Assembly: GCA_015680685.1 (NCBI GenBank)
Contig: MNCI01016011.1
Span: 286,825-350,824 of the forward strand
DNA: 64,000 bases
Source: Gnetum montanum
Taxonomy: Eukaryota > Streptophyta > Gnetopsida > Gnetales > Gnetaceae
Direction: 5' to 3'
In this document: one piece after another, positions 60,361-64,000 of the stretch
Layout of the letters: every line of letters begins with the position of its first letter
How positions within the stretch are numbered: position 1 is the stretch's first letter
Translations under genes and position numbers: made by a program
The notes under the pieces: generated by a model
Seen by the model: the letters and a program-made list of their open reading frames with translations, nothing else
What the model was told of the DNA's origin: nothing
Database searches by the model: none

Positions 60361-60773
60361 AGCTCATAGAAACACCTATTCTACAAGCTTCTGACTGGTT
60401 CAGACCATTCCATATAATGACTAATGAGTCCAACTATGCTTTAGGAGTTGTACTTACATAGTTAGATGGCCAAAAATATTCTTATTACATCCATTGTGCA
60501 AGTAGGAGTATTACTGGTGTACAACTTAACTACACTACAACAGAAAAGGAATTAATGGCTATAGTGTTTACACTAGATAAGTTTAGGCACTATGTATTGG
60601 GCTATAAGGTATTTATATACATAGATCATAATGTAATTCGATTCCTGCTAAATAAACCAATGATGAGCCCTCGCATCATACGATGGCTCGTAATCTTACA
60701 AGAGTTTGATCTTACAATGATTGATTGTAAAGGCACCAAGAATGTTGTTGTTGATCATTTATCTTGGTTGTGA
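60361..60773 (+). pseudogene. RNase H of element B
   Basis: Continues the RT frame: 'FHIMTNESNYALGVVL' (first catalytic Asp now Asn), 'TEKELMAIVFTLDKFRHYVL' (catalytic Glu kept), 'FIYIDHNVIRFLLNKP' (Asp kept), and 'VVDHLSWL' at the end. Stops are at 60459 (TAG) and 60771 (TGA). Confidence 0.8.
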
Positions 60774-60799
60774 TGGGACAATAAAGAGGATGAATATCC

Positions 60800-62219
60800 A
60801 CTTTCTGATCACTTTCCTAATGAACTCCTCTTTTTAGGTGTAATAACTAATCAATTTCCCATAAAGATAAATTGGTATAGTAGTATTCTCACCTATCTCC
60901 TTGCACAAAAAACACCATAAGGGTTAGACATTAAAATGAAACAACAATTTCTTCACTGAGCTAAGTATTTTATGGAAATCAACGGGCAAATTTATAAAGT
61001 ATGTCTTGATGGCTTGGTCTGCTGGTGTGTTCCTAATATAGATCAACTACAATTTCTCCAAGACGCTTATGAGGGTCCTTGTGGGGGTCATTATGCTAGA
61101 AGATAAATAGCCATTAAAATCCTACTTGCAGGATATTATTGGCCTACATTGTTTTGGGATGCCCATCATTTCGTCCAATCTTGTGAGTGCTATCAACATG
61201 ATGGGGGAATGAATACTAGAATGGAGGGTCCACAGCAATGGATTCAACCCTTAGAATCCTTTGACATATGGGGAATTGATTTTATGGGGCCCATTACACC
61301 AATGTCTAATGGAAAAGCTTACATCATTGTTATTGTTAACTACTTTACAAAATGGGCAGAAGCAGCCACTATTACAGATTGTACATTATCTACTACTACA
61401 TGATTTATTCAACAACAAATTGTAAACAGGTTTGGTGTGCCTCATGCACTTATTTCAAATAATGATACACACTTCATAGGTGCGACTTTTCGAAAACTAA
61501 TGCAACGCTTAGGGGTCGAGCATAAACTAACTACACCATATCACCCCCAAGAGAATGGTCAAGCCAAAGTCACCAATAGGGAGATTACAAAAATATTGAC
61601 ATGAACTAATAGCAAGTATAGGTGAGATTGGAGCACCAAATTGAACAATGCTCTTTGGGCATATTGCTCCACATGGAAACTCCCTATAGGCTACCCTCCC
61701 TATGAGTTAGTATATGGAAAAATTCCAATGCTTCCCATTCAAGAAGAACTCCATACACTATCTATGGTGTGTGACCTCAATCTTGACCTCAATCTAGTGC
61801 AAAAAGTATGATTAATGAACCTTAACTTGCTAGATGAAAATCAACTAGCCACCCTATCATCTAATGAATTGCACAAGGCCTTCAATAAGCAACATCATGA
61901 CTTAAGGATTAGAAAAGTTAAATATCAACCAAGAGATAAGGTTCTCTACTGGAATCCCACACATGTGCCATAACGCACTAAATTCCAAACGTTGTGGAAA
62001 GGACCTTCTATTATCTATAAAAATTTTCCTTCAAGAGCCATGATGATCTTTAAACCTAAAAGCCTAGACAAGAGATTATTGGTGAACATCCAACAAACCA
62101 AACCTTTCCATAAGCCTAAGATAGCCAGTACTCATGCTACCTCTATGGGTGGACAACCCTACTCTCCATTTTGGATCTCCTCCTTCCAACTCAGTCGTGG
62201 GGGAGAGGGCCACCAATGC
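60800..62219 (+). pseudogene. integrase of element B
   Basis: The zinc domain has Gly-Gly-His-Tyr followed by HHFVQSCECYQ. The catalytic core starts 'FDIWGIDFMGPITP' (first Asp kept). The second catalytic Asp region reads 'SNNDTHF', where Ser-Asp-x-Gly-Thr-His-Phe is usual, so that Asp is lost. 'YHPQENGQAKVTNREI' keeps the Glu. The C-terminal 'LNNALWAYCSTWKLPIGYPP' and an Ile/Lys-rich end finish at TAA 62220. There is no chromodomain. Stops occur at 61104 and elsewhere. Confidence 0.82.
62197..62209 (+). other. internal polypurine tract of element B
   Basis: GTGGGGGAGAGGG overlaps the last integrase codons. The context CTCAGTC before it and GCCACCAATGCTAACC after it is shared with element A. 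Confidence 0.6.
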
Positions 62220-62221
62220 TA

Positions 62222-63185
62222 ACCATTCCAAGCCCTCAGCTCTTTTTGTATTTTTGTTTTACATATTTTTGTTTTACATCTTTTTGTTTTACACATCTTT
62301 TTATATTTACTTATTTTTGTTTCACACCATCATTACCATTTTTACTATTTCTTTATTTGTTTGTTTGATTTACTTTCATTCATCATATAATAAGTGCTCA
62401 TAATGGTGGATTATATTATAATGGCATTGATTGCTAATGTTCATTTTTTACCTTTGAATTTTGAAGCTGATACTAAGATGTGGTTTTTTTGATAAAACAG
62501 GTAATGAGTCCATGTCGTCCATGTGTCCATTCAACTCTGTGGTCTCCCTTGGCTTTGGAATTGTACTGTCCATTTTTCTAAATAAACTTGTTAATGAATT
62601 GGTGGCTTAGTATTCTTGAAACCAAGAAAAGACTCAATGGTTGAAAAAGGTGTGACTTCAAGGGGATTCGACACATTTGTGTTGATTATTCTCCTGGGCA
62701 CTTGGATGTTTTTCATATAGTCTTCCCCATTCTACTGTTAGCCAATTATCAGGAAGTTGATTGAATAAAAATAAGTCTTTGCATGATGTGGTTCTCACTT
62801 AAGAAAAAAATAGGTGAGAATTCAAAGCACAGCCCTTAGACATAATAAAAACATTTGGCTACAAGCACTGGTTATGGCACTGGAAAGACATGTTACCCAT
62901 GCCTAAAGGTTCCCTATAACTAAGGCCCTATCTCACTTCTTGCTTCTCCATCTCGCTCTCCTTGGAATGGTGGTGACTTTTTGTGAAAGCATTCTTGCTC
63001 CTTTAGGAGGATGGATTGGTCAAGTGTGTTGATGCGAGATCATTGGATGTGGTTGGTTTGATTCTAGATTTGGAATGAATTCTACACAGTCACCTTAACC
63101 ACACTCTACACAAGGGACTCTACACAACCTTGCTCTTTGGATTCCATTCCATTTCCTCCTCTCCTTTTGTATTTGTAAACATTTT
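62222..63185 (+). other. 3' untranslated tail of element B
   Basis: T-rich with repeated TTTTTGTTTTACA words (62245-62325), then sequence matching A's tail (for example 62480-62520 and 63075-63165). No coding frame is supported. The match to A ends at about 63170, just before the LTR at 63186; A continues for another kilobase. Confidence 0.6.
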
Positions 63186-64000
63186 TGATGGGACGCGATA
63201 TGCACAAGCTACGATATCGCGTACGCGATATCGCGGTCTGCCGCCAAATCTATAAATAAGAGGCGGCACTCCCCTCATTTCTCATCCTAGGCTAGAAGTA
63301 GCGAAGCTCTAGCGGGTTGATCACCCCAGAGATAGAATATTTTCCATGTGCCTGCAGTAGGAGTCCCCCAAGTGAACGGTTCTTTATTCGAGCAGCTTTG
63401 TACCTGAACGCAAGTTGTGTACGGCAATAAAGACAAACTTTGTGGATAAACCTTGTAGTACATGGATAGGTTTATTTAATGTTATTTATTACTTTCCTAG
63501 TAACGCGACATGAGTACGACTTGGTTACAAGCATTGACAAATGTGTATGGCTAGCCAAGGAATCGGCTACTCATTGCGATTAGATTCTCTCACCCTTATC
63601 TCCTAGAACGTGGGACAAGTACGACTTGATTACGAGCATCTACGGATGTGTATGGCTAGTCAAGGAATTAGTTGCTTGTCATACTTAGGCTAGTTAGGTG
63701 CCTTAGTATGACCGCTTCGAGCACATGCGTTATGTGTGGTAATCTTAGTAACGATTAGCGTTTAGTAGCCACAGTTGCACAGTTCAGGGTGTGTACGGCA
63801 AGTGGGAATAGATGTTGACGCTAGGACTTAGTGCTGTAGTTAGAGTTAGTTTTAGTCTCTCAACCCTTCACCCTTTAGCATAGGAGATAAACCTGAAAAG
63901 ACCAAAAAAATCATATACCTCGGACTTACTTAACCATACACCATGACAACAACAAGTCTGGGAAGACAACGATTAATTAACCCCAAGTGTTCCTTGCGGC
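63186..64000 (+). repeat. LTR M, right end outside window
   Basis: Starts TGATGGGACGCG; homologous to the solo LTR at 13855-14915 and to C's LTRs. It has a perfect GATATC palindrome at 63213-63232, CTATAAATA at 63250-63258, and AATAAAGA at about 63427. The window stops roughly 90 bases before its expected end. No polypurine tract precedes it, so it is an insertion into B's tail rather than B's own 3' LTR. It could be a solo LTR or the 5' end of another element. Confidence 0.8.

Larger units (their letters stand above)
55045..63185 (+). mobile_element. Athila-like Ty3 LTR retrotransposon B with full gag-pol order
   Basis: 5' LTR (55045-55857), PBS, gag, protease, RT, RNase H, integrase and untranslated tail occur in order on the plus strand. 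The tail aligns with that of A for about 0.95 kb and is then interrupted at 63186 by another LTR. B's own 3' end lies outside the window or is lost. Protease to integrase stays in one frame, broken by point stops rather than frameshifts. Of the copies here it is the only one with the complete enzyme set, so it indicates the ancestral layout. Confidence 0.88.

Overview
This is a repeat-dominated stretch of a large, AT-rich plant nuclear genome. The organism is probably a gymnosperm or another seed plant with a large genome. That is an inference from low gene density, nested old LTR retrotransposons, decayed Athila/Tat-type Ty3 elements and an intron-containing plant gene; no species-specific marker was found. 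I recognise one apparently intact protein-coding gene (42656-45839, minus, five exons, 737 codons) and one tRNA-Ala gene (40802-40874). Almost everything else is mobile-element sequence in several states of decay.

Layout. 1-4957: Athila-like element D (minus), internally deleted. 5181-13591: complete-length Athila-like element A (minus) with both LTRs and a deletion of RT/RNase H. 13855-14915: solo LTR with a perfect AATGT target-site duplication (TSD). 14916-16.7 kb: no feature seen. 16.8-20.84 kb: a different Ty3 element (F, plus) with an initiator-tRNA primer-binding site (PBS), gag, protease and RT. 20.85-22.9 kb: LTR and gag fragments of Athila-like copies. 23.15-37.5 kb: a three-level nest. 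Athila-like element I is split by element G (453-bp LTRs, PBS for initiator tRNA, a long non-pol reading frame). One LTR of G is itself split by gag-only element C (TSD CCAAG) and by a solo LTR (TSD ATTAT).

37.5-46.8 kb is the host-like island. It holds a decayed Gly/Arg-rich coding remnant, the tRNA gene, a degenerate 165-230 bp tandem array, the five-exon gene and its upstream region with two perfect E2F-type sites. 46.8-55.0 kb is again repetitive: a near-identical duplication around a single N, a minus-strand LTR, a LINE endonuclease fragment, several tandem repeats and a retroelement protease remnant. 55045-63185 is Athila-like element B (plus), which keeps gag, protease, RT, RNase H and integrase in order but carries many stop codons. 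It is interrupted at 63186 by a further LTR that runs off the window.

How the parts relate. D, A, B, C, H, I and the solo LTRs share LTR architecture: a U3 array of GATATC palindromes just upstream of a CTATAAATA box, tRNA-Asp-type PBS, TG..CA ends and 5-bp TSDs. B shows the full gag-pol; A, D and C are deletion or gag-only derivatives that would need enzymes in trans. The gene at 42.7-45.8 kb encodes a predicted nuclear protein with a Cys-rich motif and coiled coil. Its E2F-type sites suggest expression in dividing cells.
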